DNA of 64,000 nt from Virgibacillus phasianinus (GTDB taxonomy: Bacteria; Bacillota; Bacilli; Bacillales; Amphibacillaceae), in contig NZ_CP022315.1 in the NCBI RefSeq assembly GCF_002216775.1, forward strand, positions 496,001-560,000, written 5' to 3'. Made by a program: the position numbers and the translations under genes. Positions 7,665-16,428 of this stretch are shown here, in pieces. The notes under the pieces were generated by a model that saw only the letters and a list, made by a program, of their open reading frames with translations, was not told the DNA's origin and ran no database searches. Position 1 is the first letter of the stretch; each line of letters opens with the position of its first letter.

Positions 7665-9041
7665 TTATTCATTAGGGAATATTTTTCCTGGATTTAGAAT
7701 GTTGTTCGGATCCAGCGATAATTTAATTGCTTTCATCGCCTGTAGTGCCTTCCCATGTTCTTCAGCTTGATATTTCATTTTGCCGATTCCCACACCATGC
7801 TCACCGGTACATGACCCGCCGCGATTGAGTGCGTATTCGACGATATGTTTATTATACTTCTCTGCATTTTCAACCTCTACCGGATTTTCAGTATCAAACA
7901 TGAGTGTTGTATGGTAATTACCATCCCCCACGTGTCCAACAATACCTCCATCCAGGTTATACTCCTTCAACGCCTGTTTAGCAGATTTAATTGCCCCAGC
8001 AAGTTCGGATAGCGGCAAGCATACATCCGTTGTCATCAATTGTTTACCTGGGAATCCATGTTTATACGCATATGCCACAGTATGACGCGCTTCCCATAAC
8101 TTGTTCTGTGCCTGTGTATCCTTTTCAAATTCAAATGTATCATGGTTGAGGTCTGCCAATATTTCTTTCGTAAATTCGATATCCTGCATTAAGCCTGCTT
8201 CGTTACCACGAAATTCAATAAATAATGTAGGCATCTCAGCATAATTTGTTTCACTATATTTATTCACTTGTTTAATTGAGTCTTCATCGACCAATTCAAT
8301 TCTTGCTACCTGGATACCTGCAGAAAGAATATTCACTACAGCATCCACTGCGGAATCAATTGTATGGAAAGTTGCTCTGCCTGCTAGAATCATTTCCGGA
8401 ATGCCGTATACACGTAAGGTTAACTCTGTAAAACAGCCAAGTGTCCCTTCAGATCCTGTAAATAATCCATTTAAATTATAACCTGATGAAGACTTAGCAG
8501 CCAGATTACCTGTATGCATAATGGTTCCGTCTGCAAGTACCACCTCAAGGTCCCTCACCTGATCACGCATGATCCCGTACTTCACTGAGGTTGTTCCGCT
8601 GGCATTTGTCGCAGCCATACCACCAAGTGTTGCATCAGCACCTGGATCAACCGAGAAAAACAGCCCGTGTTTCTTTAATTCCTGATTTAATTTGGAACGC
8701 GAAACACCAGGTTGTACTTTTACGAGAAAGTCATCCGGCATTACATCGATGATTTTATCCATTAATGAAAAGTCGATTGAAATTCCACCATGATAAGGAA
8801 TAACATGCCCTTCAAGACTTGAACCAAGGCCAAAGGGTACGACTGGAACTTTATGATTATTGGCGATTTCCATTACTCGGCTTACTTCTTCAGCATTTTC
8901 CGGGTAAATGACAACTACTGGCAGGCTCGGTGTATGATAGGACTCATCCTGGCTATGCTGCTCTAATATCGTTGTATTTGTAGAAATTCTATCCTTAGGT
9001 AGAAATGCTTCTAATTCTGTTATGTACTTCACTTCTCTCAC
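7665..9041 (-). CDS. FAD-linked oxidase, D-lactate dehydrogenase/GlcD type
   Basis: A 458-residue flavoprotein of the glycolate oxidase/D-lactate dehydrogenase (cytochrome) family. The FAD-binding PP-loop (VPVVPFGLGSSLEGHV) and ADATLGGMAATNASGT lie in the N-terminal half; the C-terminal substrate domain carries VGHVGDGNYH and GEHGVGIGK from residue 413. It oxidises a 2-hydroxy acid such as D-lactate or glycolate and passes electrons to the respiratory chain or another acceptor. No GlcE/GlcF partners are adjacent, which favours single-subunit D-lactate dehydrogenase. Starts are possible at GTG 9041 or GTG 9032. The structured repeat at 9051 lies right at its 5' side. Confidence 0.85.
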   Translation of the reverse strand: MREVKYITELEAFLPKDRISTNTTILEQHSQDESYHTPSLPVVVIYPENAEEVSRVMEIANNHKVPVVPFGLGSSLEGHVIPYHGGISIDFSLMDKIIDVMPDDFLVKVQPGVSRSKLNQELKKHGLFFSVDPGADATLGGMAATNASGTTSVKYGIMRDQVRDLEVVLADGTIMHTGNLAAKSSSGYNLNGLFTGSEGTLGCFTELTLRVYGIPEMILAGRATFHTIDSAVDAVVNILSAGIQVARIELVDEDSIKQVNKYSETNYAEMPTLFIEFRGNEAGLMQDIEFTKEILADLNHDTFEFEKDTQAQNKLWEARHTVAYAYKHGFPGKQLMTTDVCLPLSELAGAIKSAKQALKEYNLDGGIVGHVGDGNYHTTLMFDTENPVEVENAEKYNKHIVEYALNRGGSCTGEHGVGIGKMKYQAEEHGKALQAMKAIKLSLDPNNILNPGKIFPNE

Positions 9042-9050
9042 CTATCCTTT

Positions 9051-9143
9051 TTTAGAAAATCTTGGCTTGTCGCCAAGAACTAATAGCGAAAGCCTTAGAT
9101 TTTTTATACTTTATACCGATTAAGATTTATGCTTTCTTAAAGT
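9051..9143. repeat. Structured two-copy leader element, copy 1
   Basis: The core (9054-9103) pairs AAAATCT with AGATTTT around two inner hairpins, TTGGC/GCCAA and GC-GAAA-GC with a GNRA tetraloop, giving a three-way-junction shape. A second copy at 20524 keeps the same stems. Similarity continues through a TTATAC...TTTCTTAAA tail. It ends 10 bases before the FAD oxidase start codon, in that gene's leader. Confidence 0.7.
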
Positions 9144-9318
9144 GTAAAATACCTATATATATTATTCGACAAAATCTACTGATTCCCTTTTCCAAATCAC
9201 TAGTCTATTCGACTATCGGCAAAAACTACTATTTTTCTCATGGGTTCCACCCAATTATGAAGCCATCATTAAGTTTTATCATACGTTTCTACTAGTTTTC
9301 CGCAACAAATCCAGCGCG

Positions 9319-9344
9319 TTTACACTCTATTTACAAACTTTACA
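9319..9344 (+). promoter_or_regulatory. Pho-box-like direct repeats upstream of alkaline phosphatase
   Basis: TTTACA at 9319-9324, 9330-9335 and 9339-9344; the first two are spaced 5 bases apart as in the PhoP box (TTHACA with about 5-base spacers) of Bacillus Pho genes. A TATATT at about 9391 could be the -10. Control by phosphate starvation through PhoPR is inferred from the site and the gene downstream. The remaining bases between 9144 and 9318 hold nothing I recognise. Confidence 0.5.
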
Positions 9345-9432
9345 AAATTCGCTACAAAACTACTATTTTTAAAAATAGCTTCCTAATCTACTATATTAGG
9401 TGAAGACATTAAAAATTCCAAGGAGGATGGAC

Positions 9433-10788
9433 ATGAGAAAAAAAACATGGATTTTCGTAGCAGTCTTTATGTTAGTTGCAGCCAGTGTGATTGGAATCAG
9501 CACGACAAATTCTAGTGCTGACAGTGGTAAGCACAAAGGCAAAGGTAATAACGGAAAAGTTAAGAATGTTATTGTCATGATCGGTGATGGTATGGGACCA
9601 GCTTATACAACTGCCTATCGGTACATGAAAGACGATCCATCTACAACAAAAATGGAAAAAACAGTTTTTGATAAACATTTTGTTGGCATGGCCAAAACGT
9701 ATCCGGAAGACCCCAAGGAGAATGTTACAGATTCAGCGGCGGCAGCAACCTCGATGGCCGCAGCAATTAAAACATATAACGGCGCAATTTCAGTAGATAA
9801 TGATAAAGAACCTGTAGGAACAGTCCTTGAAGCAGCAAAGAAAAACGGCATGGCTACCGGGCTTGTGGCAACATCCCAAATCAACCATGCAACGCCGGCT
9901 GCATTTGGCGCGCATGACGTATCACGAAATAATTATAATGATATTGCTGATGATTACTTTGATGAAATGATAAATGGTAAACATAAAGTTGATGTTATGC
10001 TCGGCGGCGGTACTGATTATTTTGACCGTGAAGACAGGAATTTGATTAAAGAATTCAAAGAAGATGGTTATAATTATGTGACCACAACAGAAGAAATGCT
10101 AGAAAATGAAAATGAGCAATTACTAGGTTTGTTTGCGCCAGTTGGACTGCCAAAAGCCAAAGACCGCAATGAATCTACGCCTACATTAGCAGAAATGACA
10201 ACAACAGCTTTGGACCAATTAAGCGAAGATAAAGATGGTTTCTTCTTAATGGTCGAAGGCAGTCAAATCGATTGGGCTGGACATGCTAATGATTCAGTTG
10301 GCGCAATGAGTGAAATGGAAGACTTTGCAAGAGCATTTGAAACAGTAATTGAATTTGCTGAAGAAAATGGCCACACGCAGGTTGTATTAACCGCTGATCA
10401 TTCAACAGGCGGATTTTCGGTTGGTCGCGACGGAAACTACAACTTTAATCCAGAAGCTATCAAAGCTGCTAAACGCACACCTGAATTTATGGCACAGGAA
10501 ATTATCGATGGCAAGTCTGTAGAAGATGTGCTGGACAAATATGTAGCGTTTGATTTCACTGACAAGGAACTTTCATCAATCAAAGAAGCTGCTGATACAA
10601 ACGATTTCGACAAATTATACAGTGCCATTTCAAACGTTTTTAATAACCGTGCAGGTGTAGGATTTACAACTGGCGGACATACAGGTGTCGATGTTCCAGT
10701 TTATGCATACGGCCCGAAAAGTGAGGTGTTCTCAGGATTAATTGAAAATACCGATATAGCTGGTAATGTGTTTGAATTTTTGAAATAA
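9433..10788 (+). CDS. Secreted alkaline phosphatase
   Basis: 451 residues from the ATG at 9433, chosen because an AAGGAGG site lies 6 bases before it; an upstream in-frame GTG at 9400 overlaps the promoter side. Residues 1-28 form a signal peptide (RKK then a hydrophobic core, possible cleavage after NSSA). The enzyme carries the metal-site IGDGMG (Asp52), the nucleophile Ser101 in TDSAAAATS, EGSQIDWAGHAN, LTADHSTGGF and TTGGHTGVDVP, which make up the two-zinc/one-magnesium site of the PhoA family. It releases phosphate from organic monoesters outside the membrane. A basic GKHKGKGNNGK linker follows the signal. Confidence 0.92.
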   Translation: MRKKTWIFVAVFMLVAASVIGISTTNSSADSGKHKGKGNNGKVKNVIVMIGDGMGPAYTTAYRYMKDDPSTTKMEKTVFDKHFVGMAKTYPEDPKENVTDSAAAATSMAAAIKTYNGAISVDNDKEPVGTVLEAAKKNGMATGLVATSQINHATPAAFGAHDVSRNNYNDIADDYFDEMINGKHKVDVMLGGGTDYFDREDRNLIKEFKEDGYNYVTTTEEMLENENEQLLGLFAPVGLPKAKDRNESTPTLAEMTTTALDQLSEDKDGFFLMVEGSQIDWAGHANDSVGAMSEMEDFARAFETVIEFAEENGHTQVVLTADHSTGGFSVGRDGNYNFNPEAIKAAKRTPEFMAQEIIDGKSVEDVLDKYVAFDFTDKELSSIKEAADTNDFDKLYSAISNVFNNRAGVGFTTGGHTGVDVPVYAYGPKSEVFSGLIENTDIAGNVFEFLK

Positions 10789-10800
10789 GTGCATAAGAAA

Positions 10801-10836
10801 AGCGAACGGCTTTTAAGGGCCGTTCGCTATTTAAAT
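10801..10836 (+). terminator. Terminator after alkaline phosphatase
   Basis: AGCGAACGGC and GCCGTTCGCT form a 10-bp perfect stem with an 8-base loop, followed by an AT-rich but short T tract. It lies 12 bases after the stop codon. Confidence 0.75.
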
Positions 10837-10859
10837 TCAGTTTACTATGTCAGTGGAAA

Positions 10860-11039
10860 TCAAGGCTCATTTCGTTTTTCTTTTTCAGCAATTGTGTCCT
10901 GTATCTTTCCTTCCGCTTTATCTTTTTTACCACTTGCCTGCATATCTTTATTATTTGTTGCATTACCAAACTGATCCTTTATTTCACCTTTAACTTTATT
11001 CACACTGCCTTTAATTTTGTCGGAATTACTTTTACTCAT
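10860..11039 (-). CDS. CsbD-like general stress protein
   Basis: A 59-residue hydrophilic protein starting at ATG 11039 with an AAAGGAGG site 9 bases upstream. It reads SDKIKGSVNKVKGEIKDQFG then GKKDKAEGKIQDTIAEKEK, the repeated KxKG/KxxGK layout of the CsbD family. In B. subtilis csbD belongs to the sigma-B general stress regulon; the biochemical role is unknown. A sigma-B promoter was not identified here. It lies between the alkaline phosphatase terminator and a channel-like gene on the same strand. Confidence 0.85.
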   Translation of the reverse strand: MSKSNSDKIKGSVNKVKGEIKDQFGNATNNKDMQASGKKDKAEGKIQDTIAEKEKRNEP

Positions 11040-11112
11040 TTTTAAATTCCTCCTTTACTAAAGCTTTTCACTTTTTGGAGAAGGAATAAACCTCTTCAGG
11101 AAATCTTATGTC

Positions 11113-11760
11113 TTACACTACTTCCTTGTTCTCTTTGGATACAGACCGTTTCTTTTTATAACTTCCAAACAGCGATTCTATAATTGAAAACGCCCATTGC
11201 AATGCCAGCCCTTGAATCGCAATCCCAACAATCGATATACTGGTTAAGCTCCAAACTGAAAATTGGTTCTCAATTATAAACGTATCATGACCAAAAAAGA
11301 ACAAATAGCCAAATAAAACAAATAACGCGTCATAATATGTCTGAATCGAACTTTCGAGCCTTAAAATTACTAGCGATTCAATAAATAATAAAATGGCAAG
11401 CACGGATACAAGTATACTCATGGAACGAAAATTTAGCTTTTTTAAATATGGTGAAATATAGTATTTTGTGATTGTCTTGATCCGAAACAAATAAATAATC
11501 CGTACAATTCTAGCCATCTGGAAAAACTGATCAAACGGAATAATCGCTATGATAAGAAATGGGTTTCGCTTAATAAACTCCCATTTTTCCTTGGACATCA
11601 ACAAACGAATGCAAAAATCAATAAAAAATATCCCCCACACGATCCAGTTTATCGTGGAGTTATATGTGTTTTCACTCCACAAGGTTATGAGTGTGAGCAT
11701 CACAAGCAAGACCATAATGCCTTCATATGCTGTTTTCATTATTTGCTGCATACCTATCAC
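11113..11760 (-). CDS. Voltage-sensor-like membrane protein lacking a K+ filter
   Basis: 215 residues with membrane helices near 12-30, 37-55, 66-78, 80-96, 114-134 and 165-192. The fourth has spaced positive residues (Arg84, Arg87, Arg93, Lys95) in MARIVRIIYLFRIK, like an S4 sensor. Between the last two helices, DALFVLFGYLFFFGHD sits where a pore loop with TVGYGD would be, but the filter motif is replaced by FFFGHD. The architecture is that of an ion_trans channel subunit; conduction of potassium is doubtful. It could be a degenerate channel, a different-ion channel or a sensor. The C-terminal tail is Lys/Arg-rich. Confidence 0.6.
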   Translation of the reverse strand: MIGMQQIMKTAYEGIMVLLVMLTLITLWSENTYNSTINWIVWGIFFIDFCIRLLMSKEKWEFIKRNPFLIIAIIPFDQFFQMARIVRIIYLFRIKTITKYYISPYLKKLNFRSMSILVSVLAILLFIESLVILRLESSIQTYYDALFVLFGYLFFFGHDTFIIENQFSVWSLTSISIVGIAIQGLALQWAFSIIESLFGSYKKKRSVSKENKEVV

Positions 11761-11792
11761 TCTCTTTTAAAACCCACTTATCCCATTATATT

Positions 11793-11824
11793 AGAAAAAC
11801 CATGGAAGTGAAGCCCCCATGGCA
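11793..11824 (-). terminator. Terminator downstream of the small GNAT gene
   Basis: On the minus strand CCATGGGGGCTTC is followed by ACTTCCATGG and a TTTTTCT tract. The stem is short (CCATGG plus GAAG pairing) but the position after the 11850 stop and the T run support termination. Confidence 0.55.
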
Positions 11825-11849
11825 TTTAAACTAATTATTAGGTTTCTTG

Positions 11850-12128
11850 CTATCGTGCCAGTACATCTTGAAATTCTAGCGTTTTATCTATTTTCCTTTT
11901 AGCATAAGAACATTCGGGTATGATTTTCTTTCCCTCTGCCCTGGCGTAACGAACAACCTTTTCCACTAGCTTTCCGGCAAGTCCTTGACCACTTAGCTCG
12001 TCAGAAACAAACGTATGGTCAATAATTAACTTACCATCGTCAGCAGGACTGAAAGTAATTTCTGCCAAAGGCTCTGCTTCATTATCCCCTGCAAAAAATT
12101 TATTTTCACCTTTCTTAATTTCCGTCAT
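11850..12128 (-). CDS. Small GNAT-like N-acetyltransferase (YjdJ type)
   Basis: A 92-residue single-domain protein of the compact GNAT family with a beta start (ITFSPADDGKLIIDHTFV), a shortened acetyl-CoA loop (LSGQGLAGKLVEKVVRYA) and the typical end (KKIIPECSYAKRKIDK). Members of this size acetylate unknown substrates. The start ATG lies 12 bases after the ctaB stop, so it is likely co-transcribed with heme O synthase. Confidence 0.8.
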   Translation of the reverse strand: MTEIKKGENKFFAGDNEAEPLAEITFSPADDGKLIIDHTFVSDELSGQGLAGKLVEKVVRYARAEGKKIIPECSYAKRKIDKTLEFQDVLAR

Positions 12129-12140
12129 TGTTGTACCTCC

Positions 12141-13064
12141 TTAATTAGGTATTGTAACAATAATCATCATCAGGAAAAGTAATGCTAAATAATTTACTGA
12201 ACAAAGAAACATTACTTGTGCCCATTTCCAATCATCCTTCGTAAAAAACCCGCCGATACTGACTACCAACCAAATGACAGTAAGTATGGTGGAAGCTACA
12301 ATAAATACTGTACCAAGTTGCGCTAAGAAAAATGGCAATGGGAGCAGACAGGCGATATAGACAACCATCTGTCGTTTTGTTATGCCAAACCCATAAACAA
12401 CTGGCAGCATGGCAACTTTTGCAGCCTTATATTCATCATACTTCTTAATTGCTATCGCAAATGTATGAGGCATTTGCCAGATAAACAAGATAAGGAATAA
12501 GATAATCGGCACGATATGATAGGCCGGCTCAATTGCCGCCCAGCCAATTAAAGGTGTAACTGCACCTGAAATACTTCCAATCACTGTATTAAGCGTATAT
12601 TTTCTCTTAGACCACATGGTGTACAAGATGACGTAGGTAAACCACCCTATAAATGCATAGATAGCCGCTTCAATTGTTGTGAACAGCAGCAAAATAAACC
12701 CAATTACAGAAAAGGCAATTCCCATGTACAGTACCGTTTTAAGCGAAATAGAGCCGGTAACTGTTGGACGATTTTTCGTTCTGGCCATTACTGTATCAAT
12801 ATCAACATCATACCAGTTATTAAGCAGAAGTGCCCCTGCCATAACCATTGTACTTCCTATAATGGTTAATAAAAATATACCCCAATGATCGTTAAAAGAT
12901 GCATTCGTAAAATATAACGCAAGCCAATACCCCGTAAAAACAGGTAATATATTTAATAACAGTACGACAGCTTTAAATAGCTCCTTCAAGTCCCTTAAAA
13001 TAGAACCATTTTTCCCGGCATGGCTTTCCATCTCCTGTGAGGGAGGAGTAACCTCTTTATTCAT
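12141..13064 (-). CDS. ctaB: Heme O synthase (protoheme IX farnesyltransferase)
   Basis: 307 residues with about nine membrane helices. The first prenyl-diphosphate site is NNWYDVDIDTVMARTKNRP at residues 82-100, and the second aspartate-rich motif region reads KKYDEYKAAKVAMLPV. It joins farnesyl to the vinyl group of heme b to make heme O, which CtaA turns into heme A for cytochrome oxidase. In B. subtilis ctaB begins the ctaBCDEFG cluster, but here ctaC-G do not follow; a small GNAT gene does. The gene is therefore a stand-alone copy and another ctaB could exist elsewhere. Confidence 0.93.
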   Translation of the reverse strand: MNKEVTPPSQEMESHAGKNGSILRDLKELFKAVVLLLNILPVFTGYWLALYFTNASFNDHWGIFLLTIIGSTMVMAGALLLNNWYDVDIDTVMARTKNRPTVTGSISLKTVLYMGIAFSVIGFILLLFTTIEAAIYAFIGWFTYVILYTMWSKRKYTLNTVIGSISGAVTPLIGWAAIEPAYHIVPIILFLILFIWQMPHTFAIAIKKYDEYKAAKVAMLPVVYGFGITKRQMVVYIACLLPLPFFLAQLGTVFIVASTILTVIWLVVSIGGFFTKDDWKWAQVMFLCSVNYLALLFLMMIIVTIPN

Positions 13065-13207
13065 TTTATATCCTCTTTCTATTACTGACTAGCAGATTTA
13101 AGACTTTATAACCATAATACCATTTCTAATCAGTTTAGATAACTAATTAGAATTAGTCAGAATTGAAAATTAGGAAACCCTACTCTGTATGGGGAGGTGA
13201 ATAAAAT

Positions 13208-13480
13208 ATGACAAGGAATAATAAAATCCTGGTCCCGAATGCACGAAAAGAATTGGATCAACTAAAAGGCCGCGTAATGGAGGCAAAAGGGTATGAGGTG
13301 AACGCGTCCGATCCTGATGCCGTAAAATACGAAGTCGCCGATGAACAAGGTATCCATTTAAAGAAAAAGAATAACGGTCAACTCACGTCTGAACAAGCTG
13401 GGAAAATTGGTGGACCCATTGGTGGGAACATGGTCAAAGAAATGATCAAAATGGCTCAGGAACAAATAACAAGAAAATAA
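13208..13480 (+). CDS. Alpha/beta-type small acid-soluble spore protein
   Basis: 90 residues with the SASP signature in the second half: GQLTSEQAGKIGGPIGGNMV then KEMIKMAQEQI, including the GK(I/M)GG and GGxMVK(E/R) blocks that contact DNA. The N-terminal half (NNKILVPNARKELDQLK then EVADEQGIHLKKKNNG) is the other conserved repeat, arranged as in SspF-like members. These proteins coat DNA in the dormant spore and protect it from UV and heat. A GGGGAGGTG site precedes the ATG. I did not find a convincing sigma-G promoter. It shows that the organism forms spores. Confidence 0.9.
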   Translation: MTRNNKILVPNARKELDQLKGRVMEAKGYEVNASDPDAVKYEVADEQGIHLKKKNNGQLTSEQAGKIGGPIGGNMVKEMIKMAQEQITRK

Positions 13481-13484
13481 ATAT

Positions 13485-13525
13485 ATCCGCTGGTTTGACA
13501 TTGGATCAACCAGCGGATTTTTTAT
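13485..13525 (+). terminator. Terminator after the SASP gene
   Basis: ATCCGCTGGTT and AACCAGCGGAT form an 11-bp perfect stem with an 11-base loop, followed by TTTTTTATT. Confidence 0.9.
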
Positions 13526-13590
13526 TGGGATAAAACCACTCATATCAGAAATAATAACCTACAAGATGATAAAGGAGGAAGGTGAACGAA

Positions 13591-15075
13591 ATGAAAAAGG
13601 TAACTCCCGTTTTTTGGATTACATTAGCTATTACATTGATTTTATCCTTTTGGGGGATTTTCGATCCCAAAGGATTTGAAGATATTTCAGGCACAATCAT
13701 GACCTATATATCGATTCACTTTGGCTGGTATTATTTATTAATTGTTTCGTTGTTTGTCATTTTTTGTTTATACCTGATCATCAGCCCGTATGGAAAAATC
13801 AGGCTAGGCAAGCAAAGTGACAGGCCCGAATTCAGTTATGCCTCATGGTTTGCCATGCTATTTAGTGCCGGCATGGGAATCGGACTTGTATTTTATGGTG
13901 TAGCTTCGCCTGTATCCCATTATATTGAGACACCTCCTACGGCCAAACCCGGTACAGTAGAAGCACTTGAGGATGCATTGCGTATCACTTTCTTCCAATA
14001 TGGCATACATGCATGGGCAATTTACGCCATTATTGCTTTAGTTCTTGCTTATTTTACGTTTCGTCACGGGAAGCCCGGACTAATTAGCGCTACACTTGAA
14101 CCCTTATTTGGAGATAAAATAAATGGACCTTGGGGAAAGTTTATAGACATTATTGCTGTGTTCGCAACAATAGTTGGTGTTGCCACTACCCTTGGATTTG
14201 GTGCAACACAGATAAATGGCGGGTTCACCTACCTGTTTGGAATCGATAGTTCGTTCTGGGTGCAACTAATCATTATTATTGTTGTAACTATATTATTTAT
14301 GTTTTCCGCTTACTCCGGTCTAAGTAAAGGCATCAAATATTTAAGTAATGCCAACATGACCTTAGCTGGAATTTTGTTCTTTGCCACCTTAATTCTTGGA
14401 CCGACTTTGTACATTTTAAATTCACTTATAGATACAACTGGTGCATATATACAAAGTCTTCCAACAGAGAGTTTACGGATCTCACCAAATGATAAAGGGG
14501 AACGTCAATGGGTTATGGACTGGACCGTCTTCTTCTGGGCCTGGTGGATTGCCTGGGCCCCTTTCGTTGGTATCTTTATTGCCCGTATATCGAAAGGACG
14601 CACTATTCGCGAATTTTTATCAGGCGTTCTGATTGTTCCTTCCGTTATCAGCTTCTTATGGTTTGCTACATTTGGAATGTCAGGAATTAATGCGCAAAAT
14701 AATGGTGCAGACATTGCCGGGCTGCCTGATGAACAAGCTCTATTCGGGATGTTTGACCAATTTCCATTTAGTGTAATTTTGTCCATATTGGCTATCCTGT
14801 TGATTGGAACATTTTTTATTACGTCAGCAGATTCAGCCACCTTTGTTCTTGGCATGCAGACAACTAATGGTTCTTTATCCCCTCCAACAGCTGTTAAATT
14901 TGTATGGGGCTTTGCCCAATCAACAATAGCTGCTGTACTCCTTTATACTGGTGGACTGCAGGCACTTCAAAATGCATTAATTTCAGCAGCATTACCATTT
15001 TCGTTTATCATGCTGTTGATGGTTTACTCTTTCTATAAAGCTCTAAGGAAGGATAAAGGAGAATCTATACTGTAG
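13591..15075 (+). CDS. BCCT family osmolyte transporter
   Basis: 494 residues and twelve membrane helices. The ATG at 13591 is chosen over the GTG at 13582 because the AAAGGAGG site is only 3 bases from the GTG. The family signature is strong: SAGMGIGLVFYGVASPVSHY in helix 3, and the Trp-rich WTVFFWAWWIAWAPFVG at about residues 311-327 followed by RISKGRTIREF. ITSADSATFVLGM is typical of Na+-coupled members. BCCT proteins import glycine betaine, choline, carnitine or ectoine under high salt. Short N and C termini suggest little osmosensory extension. The exact substrate cannot be told. Confidence 0.92.
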   Translation: MKKVTPVFWITLAITLILSFWGIFDPKGFEDISGTIMTYISIHFGWYYLLIVSLFVIFCLYLIISPYGKIRLGKQSDRPEFSYASWFAMLFSAGMGIGLVFYGVASPVSHYIETPPTAKPGTVEALEDALRITFFQYGIHAWAIYAIIALVLAYFTFRHGKPGLISATLEPLFGDKINGPWGKFIDIIAVFATIVGVATTLGFGATQINGGFTYLFGIDSSFWVQLIIIIVVTILFMFSAYSGLSKGIKYLSNANMTLAGILFFATLILGPTLYILNSLIDTTGAYIQSLPTESLRISPNDKGERQWVMDWTVFFWAWWIAWAPFVGIFIARISKGRTIREFLSGVLIVPSVISFLWFATFGMSGINAQNNGADIAGLPDEQALFGMFDQFPFSVILSILAILLIGTFFITSADSATFVLGMQTTNGSLSPPTAVKFVWGFAQSTIAAVLLYTGGLQALQNALISAALPFSFIMLLMVYSFYKALRKDKGESIL

Positions 15076-15084
15076 TATTTTGGG

Positions 15085-15122
15085 GGCTGTATGGTGTTAA
15101 TAAGCCATACAGCCTTTATTTA
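15085..15122 (+). terminator. Terminator after the BCCT gene
   Basis: GGCTGTATGG and CCATACAGCC form a 10-bp perfect stem with a 10-base loop, followed by TTTATTT. It may serve both the BCCT gene and the converging aldolase gene. Confidence 0.85.
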
Positions 15123-15146
15123 GGAGTCAATTGAAAAAGTAGTTAA

Positions 15147-16232
15147 TTACTTTACTTTTTCATCAAGCATCTGAAATACTTTCCGCAAGGTTTCCTTAGG
15201 TATAGTTGAGTACTTATTCCCGATGCTTATTTCAAAATAGCACTTCTTATCACTTGTCTCTTGTAAATTTCCAGCCAAGCCAACCCCGGTTTCTTTATAA
15301 ACCGATAGTAGTACTGGTACAACATCTTCTTTCGCCATATCAAAATGGACATGAAACATATTCGAGACTGGAATATTTGGCTTTGTCGAAACAGAACCAC
15401 ATTCATTAAAAAATGCAGCAAGTTCTTTCGCTTCTTCATAGTACTGATTCATTTTATCTGCATGCTGGTCAAAATAATAATCAGCACTGACTATGTACGG
15501 ATAAAAGCTAATCAGATCCCCGCCATGACGCCTTTTCCATACTTTTGATTTCTCTGTAAAGTCCTTTTCACCGGCCAAAATTGCCCCTGCAATTCCACCA
15601 ATTCCTTTGTAAATAGAAATATAAACACTATCAAACAGCTCACATACTTCGGCAGCTGACTTTTGATAATAAGGTAAGATCTCGAAAAGTCTGGCTCCAT
15701 CTAAATGAATCTTAATGCCATTATTCCGGCAGTATGCAGAAATACGTTCGAGGGTCTGATAATCTGGTAACTGCCCACCAATCTCACGTTGCGGCAACTC
15801 AAGTAATATGCAAGCAACGTCTGATTCCATGTTCACTACATCTTCCAATCGAATAACGCTGTCTTTGTCTGCTAATAGGACAGGTTCAATATGATGCAAT
15901 TTTTTTAGCCCATCCTGTTCATGAATTTCCATATGACATAATGGATGATAGGCCACTTTTTTTATACCTTTATCATCACACCAAATTCTTAGTGCAATTT
16001 GCTGCGCCATTGTTCCGCTTGGAAAAAATACTGTTGATTCCTTACCTAAGTAATTTGCTATTTTATCTTGAAAATCTTCTATAATCTTGCCATTTCCATA
16101 CATATCACTTTCCTGTTCCCCGTCCACATTTTCAAGTGCATCTTTTAGTACTTGAATGTTTCTCGGACCATGCCCAGCCACCTGATACTTTGTTTGTTTA
16201 AATGCGTCAAATAAAGCGTTTTTATTAGTCAA
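15147..16232 (-). CDS. Low-specificity threonine aldolase family enzyme
   Basis: About 361 residues, a PLP fold-type I enzyme of the GLY1/beta-eliminating lyase family. The PLP lysine is in SIYKGIGG (Lys209 from the chosen start), the pyridine-binding Asp in IHLDGARLFE (Asp178), and FFPSGTMAQQIALRIW matches the phosphate-binding loop of threonine aldolases. It cleaves threonine or allo-threonine to glycine and acetaldehyde. The TTG at 16232 is chosen because GGAGGGGG lies 8 bases before it and would overlap the more upstream GTG at 16250. It is a single gene. Confidence 0.85.
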   Translation of the reverse strand: MTNKNALFDAFKQTKYQVAGHGPRNIQVLKDALENVDGEQESDMYGNGKIIEDFQDKIANYLGKESTVFFPSGTMAQQIALRIWCDDKGIKKVAYHPLCHMEIHEQDGLKKLHHIEPVLLADKDSVIRLEDVVNMESDVACILLELPQREIGGQLPDYQTLERISAYCRNNGIKIHLDGARLFEILPYYQKSAAEVCELFDSVYISIYKGIGGIAGAILAGEKDFTEKSKVWKRRHGGDLISFYPYIVSADYYFDQHADKMNQYYEEAKELAAFFNECGSVSTKPNIPVSNMFHVHFDMAKEDVVPVLLSVYKETGVGLAGNLQETSDKKCYFEISIGNKYSTIPKETLRKVFQMLDEKVK

Positions 16233-16428
16233 TTTCAATTCCCCCTCCACTGCACTGTGCTTTTTAAATAAAGTAGTTACAGGAATAAGCTTAGTCCTTT
16301 TTTATACTCTTCACAACTTTCAATTCTGGAAGATTTGTTTTCTATACTTATCGCAAGGACTACAACTGGAAAATTCGGTTAGAATAAATAGTATTGTATA
16401 ATCAAGAACAATATGAGGGGATTTTGAT

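Noticed and set aside
9400-9432. Longer alkaline phosphatase start at GTG 9400
   Set aside because: The AAGGAGG site lies inside this stretch and points to ATG 9433, and the signal peptide begins properly there.
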